From Ctenosaura bakeri (taxonomy: Eukaryota > Chordata > Lepidosauria > Squamata > Iguanidae): a stretch of DNA of 64,000 nt. The translations under genes were made by a program, and so were the position numbers. The stretch lies in assembly GCA_948474755.1 (NCBI GenBank), contig CAOLHI010000021.1:806001-870000 (forward strand). Direction: 5' to 3'. Numbering within the stretch: position 1 is the stretch's first letter; each line of letters opens with the position of its first letter. The notes under the pieces are model-generated. The model was not told the origin of the DNA and ran no database searches. It saw only the letters and a program-made list of their open reading frames with translations. Shown one piece after another: positions 20,512-31,002 of this stretch.

Positions 20512-20968
20512 TGTTGTTGTGTTGTTGCTGCTGCTGTGTGCCTTCAACTCATTTCCCATTTAGGGCTACCTTAAGGTGAAACTATTACAGAGTTTTCTTG
20601 GCAGGATTTTTCAGAAGTAATTTTCCTTTGTCCTCCTTTGAGACTGAGAGTGTGATGTGTCCAAGGACACCCAGTGAGTCTCCATGACAGCGTGGAGATC
20701 CAGACCTTAGCCTCCAGATCCATAGGCCATTTCCACACTACACTCTTATAGCACGATTATTCCACTTTCAACATCCTATGGAATCTTGGAGTTTGCAGTT
20801 TAGGGAGGGGCATTTTGAATACTCATCCAGAGAGCTCTTGGACCTCAGTAAACTACAAACCCCAGAAATTCCACAGGATGTTGAAAGTGGAATAATAGCA
20901 CTATAAGAGTGTAGTGCAGAAATAGCCATAGTACTATGCTCAAACTACTATAACTAAGCTGGATCATT
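20512..20968 (-). mobile_element. tRNA-headed SINE split by MITE-1
   Basis: Minus-strand SINE: (TTG)n tail at 20512-20535, body TGTGTGCCTTCAACTCATTT, GAGTTTTCTTGGCAGGATTT, CACCCAGTGAGTCTCCATGA, then a head fragment CCTTAGCCTCCAGATCC. MITE-1 (20725-20927) interrupts, and the last head bases continue after it as GTACTATGCTCAAACTACTA. Confidence 0.75.
20725..20927. mobile_element. MITE-1 copy inside a SINE
   Basis: 203-bp palindrome, GGCCATTTCCACACTACACT at the left and AGTGCAGAAATAGCC at the right, flanked by ATA on both sides. Arms have a handful of differences. Confidence 0.88.
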
Positions 20969-20979
20969 GAGCTATACTA

Positions 20980-21311
20980 TAGGGATGCAATTCTTCCCTA
21001 AATTAGTTTTTTTTTAAGAGAGCAAGGTGTAATTTTAGCATCTTCCAACTGTGAGAAAATCTTCAAAAACTCTCCAGTTTTGTAAAACTATTCACAGCTT
21101 GGGACTTATTCTGTGAGAAATTCAAATGGCTTTTTTGCACAAAAAAATGCTGTTTTGCACAGAAGAAAAAAACATGTGCCAATGTTGCAGAGAATAAATG
21201 TGAGAATATCGATTCCCCTCAGTCCATGATTCTTCTCATAGGGTTTTCCAAGACTCAGAAAACACATTTTTACCAGTTTTCAAACATTTTCAAATATTCT
21301 TTCCATCCTTA
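20980..21311. mobile_element. hAT-like non-autonomous element
   Basis: 332 bp. Left end TAGGGATGCAATTCTTCC, right end ATTCTTTCCATCCTTA, imperfect inverted termini. Flanks are CTATACTA (20972-20979) and CTATACTG (21312-21319), an 8-bp duplication with one change, as in hAT. The interior is rich in TTTTGCACAAAAAAATGC words. It matches the 3' ends of the blocks ending near 45352 and 50340 (TTTTCAAATATTCTTTCC-like). No coding frame. Confidence 0.68.
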
Positions 21312-21414
21312 CTATACTGCTAAAATGGAGACTAGTTGGGGAAATCAGAAGTGAATATTTACATGGAAGGATTGTTAATAGTATTCAGTTTGGCATCCAG
21401 AACAGTAGAAGATC

Positions 21415-21835
21415 CAAAATGCATTAGACCAAAGGCTCAACTAGTCCATCTATTAACACAATGGCCAACCAGTTGCCTGTGGGAAAACTACCAGTATGAT
21501 GTGGATTGAAAACACACACACACAATCATGCTCCACAAAAACTGGTATAAAAAGGTACAATATGTCTGAAACTGGATGGACTACATATCATGATGAAAAG
21601 TTGTTACCGTATTCCTGATTTCCATGAATTTGTCCAGCCTTCTTTTAAAGCCACCCATATAAGCAGCCATTGCATCATCTTTCCATAACAGTATCCAAGT
21701 TTAACTCTATATTATGTGAGCAAGTAATGATTTTTAGCCTCAGTCTCTCGCCATTCAGCTACAGAGAATGACCCCAGGTTTCAGAGTTATGACATCATTT
21801 CCATTCCATGGACAATTTTGTACACCGCTGTCATA
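21415..21835 (-). mobile_element. CR1/L3-like LINE 3' end (degraded)
   Basis: On the minus strand this resembles a non-LTR element 3' region: GGCTCAACTAGTCCATCTA, AATGGCCAACCAGTTGCCTG, TCCATGAATTTGTCCAGCC TTCTTTTAAAGCC and CATTCAGCTACAGAGAATGA CCCC, in the order familiar from squamate repeats. A short CA run interrupts it. Heavily decayed; the class assignment is tentative. Confidence 0.5.
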
Positions 21836-22385
21836 TTGTATACCCCGGCAGATAAAATGTATGGCCCCTTTAACATGGAGCTTGTAGCAGTTATTTTAGA
21901 ATGAAACATGGAGGTTGTACTTGCAGAAAATATACATAATTGCTTCACTATGGGGCTTGTAGTGATTCCATGTTCATTCCTGGCATTTCCCTGATTAAGT
22001 GTTCTGTTCTCTCAGCTAAAAGATAGGTCAAGGGACACCCAAAGGGTAAACAATTTGTTTCTCACGATAGTTGGGTTTCTCATGGGGCTGTTACCTGGGA
22101 ACTTTCATGAGCTCATATTCCAAGATGGACAGTTTAAAAAGTTTTAAGAATCTGCCTTATCAGAGATGAAAACCAGTACCATTTTTTGCTAAAAGTTGAG
22201 AAAGTTATGATATAAGATTTTATCTTATACTAAGAGAGTTTAGATGTGTCTTTTCATATATGACACCTGCTGCAAACCACTCAGGTAAATTTATTTTGTT
22301 GAAAGTGACTGAAATACCAATCTACCCTTGTTTCACAGGTAGAATCACAGAGCTGAAATTGGGCCCTGAATAACATTGAGAAAGA
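21836..22385. other. No gene
   Basis: AT-rich with no repeat core recognised. No exon signal. Confidence 0.4.
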
Positions 22386-22416
22386 GTCTCTGTCTCTGTC
22401 TCTGTCTCTGTCTCTG

Positions 22417-22452
<36 letters not shown>

Positions 22453-22482
22453 TCCCCCACGCACACACACACACACTTTCTC
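22386..22482. repeat. (CTGTCT)n, (CT)n and (CA)n microsatellites
   Basis: About nine tandem CTGTCT units, then a run of CT dinucleotides, then ACACACACAC. The strand is almost pure pyrimidine for over 70 bases, so it could adopt triplex structure. The apparent Arg/Asp and Arg/Gln repeat proteins on the minus strand are translations of this repeat. Confidence 0.95.
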
Positions 22483-22710
22483 TCGGCCAAGAGGGAACAT
22501 CGTCTTCGCCTCTGCTGTTGGCTTAGCTGCAACAGTAGTGTGATCAGGTGGACTAAGCTTTATTGAAACATCACGATTTTTACAGAGCTTCCAAAGAGAG
22601 AGAAAATGCACACAAAATAGCTTATGCTTAACACAAATTGAGACAGGGGAATGAAGAACATTTCATTCTAACTTTATGTGAACAAACACATGTTCTTAGT
22701 AAGCTACCTT

Positions 22711-23575
22711 TGTTATCATGGTTATGATATGTCTGGTGAGAGCACTAGATATCCTTTTGATATCAAATAATTTGGCCTTTGCTTGACCTTTCTCTGCCAC
22801 TCTACTCCACGTGTTTGCAGAGGTCCCCCGGACAAGCACGTAAGGGCGCGGCCGTTAATGGTTGTACATTCCAAAACCCCATTCAGGCAGGCAACTTAAG
22901 CCTCTCCGATGCTTTAGGGAAAAATCTCCCTGCAAACTGGCTCTGCTTAGCGCATGTCCACACAAAGCCACACAGCCAAGAGCCAAGCCATTTCTTTATG
23001 TCAGGCCATCAATGTACTGGCCACGCTATTGTCATTAAGTACTAAGCTAATCATGCAAAATTTGACCTTTTCTGAATCCTTTGTCCAGCTCCAAATTTCC
23101 TTTGTTCTCACCGAGCATAGCATAGCCTGTAGGCACACTCTACCCTATATAAGGTCCCCACTTTTGGGACGTCTTTGGACTACCTTGGACTTCCATCCCG
23201 CCTTGCTGCCGGTTGTCTAAGAAAACTCCCCTCAGCAAACCACGCTGAGCTTTCTCTCCCGGACCCCGCTTCTCTCCAGGACTACGAGACCAGGTGTTGT
23301 ATTACCCTTCCCGAAAGCTCTCCGTTTCTATTTCTCAGTTAGTGTATGTCTTGTCTGTCGTATTCCTTGCCTTTAATAAAATACTGTTTTGTTACTTTAA
23401 AACCTTGTCTAGCCGCTCTCTGACCTGACGCTGTATACATTAGATTAAAGATCCTTGCTAAAGTTACCCTGCCTCTCGTTTACCCAAGAGAGTGCTCAAG
23501 CTAAATTCCCCCAACTTGTATTTTTATTTGGTTATTTGGGCACCCCTCCCGGGACCCCAAACATACAGGGTAACA
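22711..23575 (+). mobile_element. Solo LTR, group LTR-B, copy 2
   Basis: 865 bp, TGTTAT..GTAACA ends, flanked by CCTT on both sides (22707-22710 and 23576-23579), a perfect 4-bp duplication. Contains TATATAAGG near 23146, AATAAA at 23375, and the paired blocks CCACGTGTTTGCAGAGGTCC and CTCACCGAGCATAGCATAGC. It aligns with 1967-2839 and 41973-42914. No internal genes. Confidence 0.9.
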
Positions 23576-23672
23576 CCTTAACTGACTTTTGACATTTTTT
23601 GCTTCAGAATTCAGAAACAAAACACTAAATGCTCAGAAAAATTTTACCCCCTAAAGTGCCTGTAAATACTGG

Positions 23673-24104
23673 GGTCCTTTTCGCAGCTTACCTTTTTGTG
23701 GCACTGGGGTGTGGGGATCATGCAAGCAGCCTCTTGAGAGATGCTTTTGCATCCCCGCTCCTTCACCTTCACAGCCACTGTCTGCTAGCGAGCAGGCAAC
23801 GTGAGGGCTCCTCTTCTTCCTTCCACAGCGCAGCCCTGGATTTTCCCAGGCGGCTCTGGAGCAGGAAGCATGAGCACCGCAGCTCCGGAGGCTCTGCACG
23901 CATGGTAAGTGGGTGCAGGGCCCTGGAGAGATGTGCAATCATGCACCATTTTCAGCTAGAAGCCAAAAATAAAACAGTGCATGATTGGCGCCTTACAGAC
24001 CCGGCAGCATCACGCAATTGCGAGGACGTCATGTGGATGGCTCCTCGCAATTGCGCGATTCTCCAGAGGCCTTTTCGCATGGCGAATGCCACGCAAAAAG
24101 GGCC
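23673..24104. mobile_element. MITE-2 copy
   Basis: 432 bp with ends GGTCCTTTTCGC and ACGCAAAAAGGGCC. The interior has the MITE-2 order: CTTACCTTTTTGTG, GCTCCTTCACC..CAGCC, GGTAAGTGGGTGC, CAGCTAGAAGCCAAAAATAA, then a CACGCAATTGCGAGGACGTC dyad. Immediate flanks (TGG and TAT) do not match, so one end may be mutated. Confidence 0.8.
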
Positions 24105-24722
24105 TATGTTATAAAGTGTACTCCGTATTCCATTGTCAGTCTTCAGACAGGCATCTTGTTCTGTAGAGGACATCTGCCTGTATGATCCGTCTTTATTGTG
24201 TGAAATTTCGGTATTTTCTCAAGTGAAGATTTTTCTTCTCATAAGTAAATTGCATCTGACTTATCATTTTCTTGGTATTTTAGAGTCTCCAAACTCCAGA
24301 AATGAAAGACTGGAAAATACACGTTTGTATTGATTCACTTTTTCTGTAAACTAAATACTCCAAAATTTTTCCTCACAGGAAACTTGCTTTAGATCCTTAG
24401 ACATTTTGGTTGCTCTTTTCTGTTAGAGTCAGTAACCTCAGCATGCCTATCTATACTCATTAGATTCCGGTTTGCATTTCTCTCTGTAAAAGTTTAGGCA
24501 CAGCACACATTTATGTCATTTCCCGTTTGTTGGTCTTGGACACAATCTGTCTCTTCCTGTATCAGTCTCCAGTTAGTTTGTGTTCATCCTCCATTTTCTA
24601 GTCCACAGTCCTCTCTCCTCCATGTCTGAAAAGCACATGTTTGCAGAGTGTCTTGCCATGAGATGCTGTGACATCTTTAGCATTTAAAGTAAATCTACTT
24701 CATACATTTGTACTATGAAGAC
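24105..24722. other. No gene or recognised repeat
   Basis: AT-rich, unremarkable. Confidence 0.4.
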
Positions 24723-24725
24723 TAA

Positions 24726-24924
24726 GGCCATTTCTTCACTATACTGTTATAATGCTATTATTCCACTTTCAACATCCTGCGGAATTCTAGAGTTTGTAGT
24801 TTGCTGAGGCCAAAGAGCTCTCTGGTAGAGAATTCTAAATGCCCCTCCCTAAACTGCAAATTTCAGGATTCCATAGGATGTTGAAAGTAGAATAGCACTA
24901 CAACAGTGTAGTGTGGAAATGGCC
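24726..24924. mobile_element. MITE-1 copy
   Basis: 199-bp palindrome, GGCCATTTCTTCACTATACT and AGTGTAGTGTGGAAATGGCC, flanked by TAA on both sides. Confidence 0.9.
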
Positions 24925-25129
24925 TAATCCTGCTTTATTTTTTCTGGTAGCCCCTGTGTGTGAATCAGGCTGGTGTGGGTCTGGTTGTTGTTCACCTTCT
25001 ATATGTGAATGCTAGTAACTCTATTTCTAAGACACACTGCTACATTTCACATTTCCCAGCATTTTCTGCATCGTTCTCTGCTTTAAAATATTCTGCTTTT
25101 GGTTCCAGTCCATTACAGCTGCAGATATC

Positions 25130-27960
25130 AAATTAGCACAGAAATAGCTTCCTTGGAATCAGGTGAAAAGGAGTAACATTGCTGGGTATCCTCAGCATAA
25201 TGGTGATACCTAACCACAAAACACTGAATAACCTCTCCCAGCAGATGTTAAATAGCAGAGGGGGCAAGATTGAAACCTGAGGGATTTGATAGGCCAGTGG
25301 CCAAGGAATCAAGCAAGAATCCCCCAGTACCACCCTCTGAGGATGCCCCTCCTCAAGAAAGAACAAAGCACTGTAAAACAATATCTCCAAGCCTTATCCC
25401 AGTGAGGTGACTCAGAAGAATACCATGGTTGATGGTATTGAAAGCTGCTGAAACGTCCAGCAGAGCCAACAGAGACACACTCTCCTTGTCTAGTTCCCTG
25501 CACACCTCATCCACCAAGTCATCCACAGCTGTCTCTGTCCCATGATCAGGTCTGCAACCAGACTGAAATGGATGTAGAAAATCCACCTCATCCAGGAACC
25601 CATAGAATTGAGAAGCTACCACATGCTCTAGTACCTTGCCTAAAAATGGAAGTTTTAAAGCCTGGCCAACAGTTATCTGGTATAGTTGGATCTAGGGAAG
25701 GTTTTTTTCAGAAGATTTACCACCTCCTCCTTTTGGTGCATTGGAATGCTTCCTTGTTGTAAAAAGGCTTTAATCACTTCCTTTACCTGCTCAACCAGTC
25801 CCTGCCTGGCCTGCTTAATTAGCCAGGAAGGGTCTAGTACACATGTGGTGGCTTTGACTTCTCCAAGGATCCCGTCCACATCCTCAGGCAGCACAAATTG
25901 AAAAGTATGCACCAACACTGGACAACCAGGGGCCAAGGTTACTTCCACTGGAAATGTATCGACTATGGCATCTAAGGCCCTTTCTATACCTTACCTTTTT
26001 CCATCTATGGGGTGCGGGGATTGCGCAAGCAGCCTCTGGCAAGAGGCTCTTGTGTCCCTGCTGCTTCAGCACCTCACGAGCTGCCAGCTTGCACGAGAGC
26101 CCCGCCTCTTCCTTCTGCAGTGCAACCTGGGAGTTTCCCAGGCTGCAATGGGGCAGGAAGTGTGACAGGCATGGCTTCAGAGGCTTCGCACACCAGGTAA
26201 GTGCATGTGGGGCCCAGGAGCAATGCACGATCAAGTACCATTTTGGCTTCCAGCCAAAAATGAAAGGGTCACGATTGGCGCCTGCTGGCCCCTGGAGCGT
26301 CACGCAATTGTGAGTGTGTCATGCAGATTGCTCCTCACAATCGTGCGATGCTCCAGGCACCCTTTCTCATGGCAAATGTCATGTGGAAAGGGCCTAAGTC
26401 AGAGCGAATCTGAGCCATTTTGTCTGCCAAATAGTGGGCATATCCTTCACAACAAGCTGTTGAGTGGCTTACATTCTCCTTAGAGTCAGGTAATAACAGA
26501 TCCTTGACCACTTGAAACAACTCTGCTGAATGGTTCTGTGCAATTGCAACAGTGTTAGCTAGGAAAGCCTTTTTTGCTACCTTTATTTCCCCACTATAGA
26601 CGTTCAGATATATTTTAGCCTGTTTCTGGTCAGACTCACTTTGAGATTTCTGCCACTGTCACTCTAGTCTCCATCCCCTTCATTTCATTGCTGCCAGCTC
26701 CTTAGAAAACCAGGGCCCTGGTTTAGCTCCACTCCATGACAATGAGATGCATACGAGCAATTATGTCTATTGCCTTGGTCCTTTTCCCATTCCAGAGATC
26801 ATCCAAGTCTTCAACAGGATCACCTGCCAAGAGAGTAGGAAACTCCCCAAGAGCAATCAGGAATCCTGGAGTGGACCACCTTAATGATTCCTTATTCCCT
26901 GCAGGGGCTTGCAGTCCCAGCAAATCTAATCCTGACTAAAAAGTGAACTGTCCATGGCAACAGAACAGTAGAAAGCTCCTCCATTCCTAGATCACTATCA
27001 TCCCCACCACTGTATAGAAAACAAGGTGTGCCCAGAAGCATGAGTGAGGCTAGATACCATTTGGGAGGTTGTCATGGAGGACATGGGGTCCTGAGCTACT
27101 CCTGACAGGATAGCCTCAGCATGAACGTTGAAGTGCTCCAGCATCACAAGCTGTGGAGGCTCCAACATCACCTCCAAGACCACCCCAGCTAGCCCAGGAA
27201 GGGAGACTGTTGAGCAACTGGGTAGGTGGTATACCACAGAATCCCAAATCTATCCTGGCTACCCACCTTTAAATAAACACACTCAAACCCTCCAGACTGA
27301 GGGACAGGATGCCAGGTCATGGGAATATTATCCTGATAGACCACTGTAACTCCACCTCCTTGGCCCCCCAGGTCAACACCTGCTGCTGCACAGAGAGTCC
27401 TGGTGAGCAGAGCTGAGAGTGATTAACACCCCCTCCCCAGTCTAATCCAACCAGATCTCTGTAATATATGCCAGGTCAGCATGTTGATCAAGGATGAAGT
27501 CCTAAATGGCAGCTGTTTGGGGGGAGGGTGTTTCCATGGCTTTCCAGATTATTTGGGATGGGAGACAGTTTGGGGGCAACTAACAACCTATTGTAAATGT
27601 TACCCTCAGGATAGTACAGTGGTCTCCCATTTCCATACCGCCCTCTATCCTGTACAATTTGAATGGCTCCTCCTGGAGTAGCATTACCTCCCTCCCTTTG
27701 TTAATAACACATCTCCAGTCTCCACAACAGAGGTCAGCTGTTTATCCTAACAGGCAATGTGTGTACACAGGGTTTTTTTGTTCCACCTGCAAAGCAACAA
27801 GACAGGCCCTCAGCCTCATGCCATCCCCAAAATGGCTTCCCCAAAGGGCAACTACCCTTTGGTGTTGCCTCCTTTAGCTGTGGTTCCCCTCCCTCCAATA
27901 GTCCCACTTATATTCACCAGTGCAGGGAGCTAAAATATTCCAGCTAGGAAACCTGCCACA
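25130..27960 (-). pseudogene. Decayed L2-like LINE (endonuclease + reverse transcriptase)
   Basis: A minus-strand non-LTR retrotransposon carrying an apurinic-type endonuclease then reverse transcriptase. Reading 3' to 5' in window coordinates: endonuclease remnants near 27000-27500 include L-E-H-F-N-V-H-A-E-A (a worn G-D-F-N-V-H box) and N-terminal A-D-L..W-L-D-Q. RT remnants include F-L-H-P-F-Q-S-G-C-R-P-D-H-G-T-E-T-A with L-L-A-L-L-D-V-S-A-A-F-N-T-I-N-H-G (25622-25380), R-V-V-L-G-D-S-C..P-Q-V-S-I-L-P-P-L-L-F-N-I (about 25330-25240), and a worn catalytic box Y-A-E-D-T-Q near 25185-25205. Frameshifts and stops are frequent. MITE-2 interrupts at 25976. The 5' limit near 27960 is uncertain. 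Confidence 0.82.
25976..26394. mobile_element. MITE-2 copy inside the L2-like LINE
   Basis: 419 bp, ends GGCCCTTTCTATACC and GTGGAAAGGGCC, flanked by TAA on both sides. The LINE sequence continues on either side. The interior has CTTACCTTTTTCCATC, CCCCGCCTCTTCCTTC, GGTAAGTGCATGTGG, GGCTTCCAGCCAAAAATG and the CTCCTCACAATCGTGCGATG dyad. Confidence 0.9.
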
Positions 27961-27973
27961 GATCACTAACTTA

Positions 27974-28171
27974 GGCCAGTTCTGCTCTAGACTGTTATAA
28001 CGCTATTATTCCACTTTCAACTTCCTATGGAATCCTGGGGTTTGCAGTATAGGGAGGGGCCAGCCAGCTTCCTTTACACAACCGGCCCCTCCCTAAACTG
28101 CAAACCCCAGGATTCTATAGGAGGTTGAAAGTGGAATAATAGCGCTATAACAGTCTAGTGTGGAAATGGCT
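27974..28171. mobile_element. MITE-1 copy
   Basis: 198-bp palindrome, GGCCAGTTCTGCTCTAGACT and AGTCTAGTGTGGAAATGGCT, with TTA left and CTA right (one change). The center CCAGCCAGCTTCCTTTACAC differs from the standard one, a subfamily shared with 30826 and 7645 (TCTAG near the ends). Confidence 0.85.
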
Positions 28172-29359
28172 CTAATGTAGCTGGAGAATCTGCTAGAGAC
28201 TATCAATTCTGCAAAGAGGCCCCTCATGCTCTGTTCACGAAGGAGTGCCAGAGAGAAGGAAGAGGTGCCAGATGTTATGCTCTGTAGATTGCAAGCTTCC
28301 TCTCTTTCACTCCCAATGTTTTTTGGGTCCTCCACTCTCTCTGCAGGGGTGCCCTGACAATTATCATTCTCATCATCTTTCTTACCTGTCCACCATCTAT
28401 ACTTGGCAATCATTAATTCATCCTCATTCATCTTAAAATCAGAGCATTGTTTAACTTGCATCCTTAGAATATCTTATATTGAAAAGATGCCATACAGAAA
28501 CCAATACAACCTTGTTTCTTATCTCCTATAATTCCGTTAGAAGCCTAGTAAATGTTACTGTAAAAAGATGAATTAAAGACTGAAAAACTGGCAGAATTGT
28601 ACAATTAAAGTGGCTCTCTAACCTTTGATGAAAAAACTTCAAAGACTAATTCAGTTTCCCAAATAACATGAAAGAGGTGTCCAAATATATATATATAATG
28701 AAGAATACGTTTATTTTGATAGATCAGCACACATCTGTGTTGTAATGAGAAGCCAAGCAGCTTTTCCTGGCTGTGATCCAGCACACTAATTTCATCTGCA
28801 TGCATAATAGCACAGCCCCTTAATTTTGTTAAAGAAGACTTACAGTTGAAAACAGTACATCATTTGTTAATTTCATTATGCTTCTGGCCACTTCAAAAGA
28901 AGCAAAGTTTGTTACCATAATATCTTCTTCTGTGGGGATTTTTGTTTCTAGTGAAATATTAAGCTGGCTAGCCTTCAAAGTACACCTCTTATGTTTAGAA
29001 AATAGCAGCTGGAAAATGGTGTCACACACCTAGGTTCTCGCATACATGCAGTTCAACATCTTTGGACAATGGACATGATCAATTCACAGTTGCACAAGCA
29101 GAGTTTCACAAGTGCACCCATTTCACATGCAGTTGGGCAGGGTTGACTGGTGTACAACAGGCTACGGGGAGCATACAGTTCCCTGGATAAAACAGCTCCG
29201 TTGACTGATGGTGTTTCTGGACACAATGCCAGGTGCTAGTCCTAACCTAGAAAACCCTATATAGCATAGATCCAGACTATCTGACAGACTTTCTCCCTGT
29301 ATGAGCCTCCTGACATCCTAACGATATGACTTTCTTTCAGCGCCTCCACCTTTACATAC
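28172..29359. other. Unassigned stretch; possible LINE 5' part
   Basis: The minus strand is open for 122 codons at 28093-28461, partly over the MITE. It is charged (M-N-E-D-E-L, E-R-V-E-D-P-K) and could be the remnant of the LINE first ORF, but I cannot assign it. The rest (28460-29360) shows no recognised element. Confidence 0.35.
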
Positions 29360-29362
29360 ACA

Positions 29363-29528
29363 GGTCATTTCCTCACTAGACTGTGTTAGTGCTATTATTC
29401 CACTTTCAACATCCTATGGAATCCAAGGGTTTGCAGTTTAGGGGGGGCAGTAAACTACAAAGCCCAGAATTTCTCAGGGTGTTGAAAGTGGAATAATAGC
29501 ACTATAACAGTGCAGTGCAGAAATGGCC
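29363..29528. mobile_element. MITE-1 copy (short)
   Basis: 166-bp palindrome, GGTCATTTCCTCACTAGACT and AGTGCAGTGCAGAAATGGCC, flanked by ACA on both sides. The center is shortened compared with 200-bp copies. Confidence 0.85.
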
Positions 29529-29529
29529 A

Positions 29530-29724
29530 CAGTTTGGTGAGTACAGAAAATAGGACCTTCTCAGTGGTTGCCCCAGGCTCTGCAACTCCTTCTCTAAGGA
29601 GTCTAGAAGGCCTCTTCTTTGCTGTATTTCCACTGGGCTTTCAGAATGGAAAGCTTTTGAGGAAAGAGGATTGTTGGTGTTGTCATGTGCTTTCAAGTCA
29701 CTTCGGACTTATGGCAATCCTAAG
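29530..29724 (+). mobile_element. L2-like LINE scrap and SINE scrap
   Basis: 29560-29665 has the pattern of the L2 carboxyl-terminal region (V-A-P-G-S-A-T-P-S-L-R-S-L-E-G). It is followed by a short SINE piece on the minus strand (TCATGTGCTTTCAAGTCACT, TTATGGCAATCCTAAGGC) ending at the inverted repeat. Confidence 0.45.
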
Positions 29725-30255
29725 GCTCTTCATCCACATGCTTTTGCAGTCCTATGGCTTGACTCTGGCCAGTGAGTTGTGAACTTCTGTATGTTATAGA
29801 TTTCTTTATGTTGTTTTATGTGGTCCAGTTGTGTGAAATTGTTCTAAACTGATGGATTGTGTATTTTTTCTGGCCTGTGCCTCATGTTGAGATTTCTAGA
29901 TACGGGTTGGGATATCAACCAACCAACTAATCCCTTTTCTCAAAAAATGACCAGAAAGCTCATGAAGGACAGCAGCAGCTTCTTCCCACATCTGCTAGCC
30001 AGGGGCATGGCCTCTCTCTGCCAAATGACAAGGCTGGCCTGGCTCTCTGTAGAGTTCACAGGTTCCAAAATATTGGTTTATATTGCAACCCATATCTAAA
30101 AACATCAACATGAAGCACAGGCCAGAAAATAATATGCAACACATCTGTTTAGAACAATTCCACACAGTTGGAGAACATGAGACAACACACATAAATCCAC
30201 AAACCACTGGCCGGAATCAAGCCATAGGACTGAAAAACCATGTGGAGGAAGAATA
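29725..30255. repeat. Large inverted repeat, arms about 190-200 bp
   Basis: Left arm 29725-29926, right arm 30069-30255, separated by about 140 bp. The left arm reads CAGTCCTATGGCTTGA, GGCCAGTG, GAAATTGTTCTAAACTGATG, TCTGGCCTGTGCCTCATGTT, TACGGGTTGGGATAT; the right arm has the inverse of each in order. Identity is about 75-80 percent by eye. The center contains CAGCAGCAGCTTCTTCCCAC. It may be two head-to-head copies of one repeat or a transposon with long inverted ends. Confidence 0.8.
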
Positions 30256-30602
30256 GGAATGTGAGGGTGAAGAGCAGGAATGTGATAATATTAATTTCCT
30301 GACAGAGAAAAGGATTTCTCCATACTTGAGAAACCTTCTCAGAAGAAGTACTGCAGCAGCAAGATTCTTTTGTTCAGTTTTCTACTGGTATTTGCAGATT
30401 GCAAAGGTTGGAACCATGTTAGTCCCTGCTAGAATAGCTCCATTCAATCAACTGTGGGATGGTGAGACAACATGTAGGTGAATCCATTTGGTTTTATCCA
30501 TTGAAATTCATTCAGTGGTTCTACTCTTGTTAGGAGTAACAATAAGATTTAAGCTGAAGTGTTACAAATAATTATTCATCTCAGAAAGGTAGCTTTCTTG
30601 GG

Positions 30603-30652
30603 CAAAAAAAAAAAAAAAAAAGAGAGAGAGAGAAAGAAAAGAAAAGAAAACA
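30603..30652. repeat. Poly-A/(GA)n/(GAAAA)n tract
   Basis: About nineteen A followed by GA repeats and AAAGAAAAG repeats. On its left, about 30405-30545, lies an R1-like repeat. Confidence 0.85.
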
Positions 30653-30825
30653 TGAAAACTATGACATGAAAACATTCCAGAAAACAGTATATTTTGTAAA
30701 GTTTTGTGTGTTTGCTATACAGAAAATTCAAGCTTTGCGCAGAAATGCCACACATATTTCTATGAAGATGTGTATGCATGGTAGTATGCCAAGAACTTAG
30801 CAATCTTTCTGTCTTTCCAGTCCTA

Positions 30826-31002
30826 GGCCATTTCCACACTAGACTGTTACAGTGCTATTATTCCACTTTCAACATCCTATGGAATCCTGGGGTTTGAGCC
30901 CCCCCTTAACTGCAAACCCCAGGATTCCATAGAATGCCAAAAGTGGAATAACAGCACTATAGTGGAATAATAGCACTATAACAGTCTAGTGTGGCAATGG
31001 CC
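30826..31002. mobile_element. MITE-1 copy with internal duplication
   Basis: 177 bp, GGCCATTTCCACACTAGACT and AGTCTAGTGTGGCAATGGCC, flanked by CTA on both sides. The right arm has the AGTGGAATAA.AGCACTATA segment twice in tandem, probably a replication slip. Confidence 0.88.

Noticed and set aside
22281..22611. Minus-strand frames with Arg-Asp and Arg-Gln repeats
   Set aside because: Direct translation of the (CTGTCT)n microsatellite.
1967..23575. A provirus bounded by two LTR-B copies
   Set aside because: Each has its own different 4-bp flank, so they are separate solo LTRs.
25353..25622. A conserved host gene exon with an RT-like protein
   Set aside because: It matches the L2 reverse transcriptase pattern, and the neighboring frames continue the LINE with stops.
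27974..28171. A microRNA-like hairpin
   Set aside because: The palindrome is a MITE-1 copy with many relatives; hairpin folding follows from its structure and says nothing about processing.
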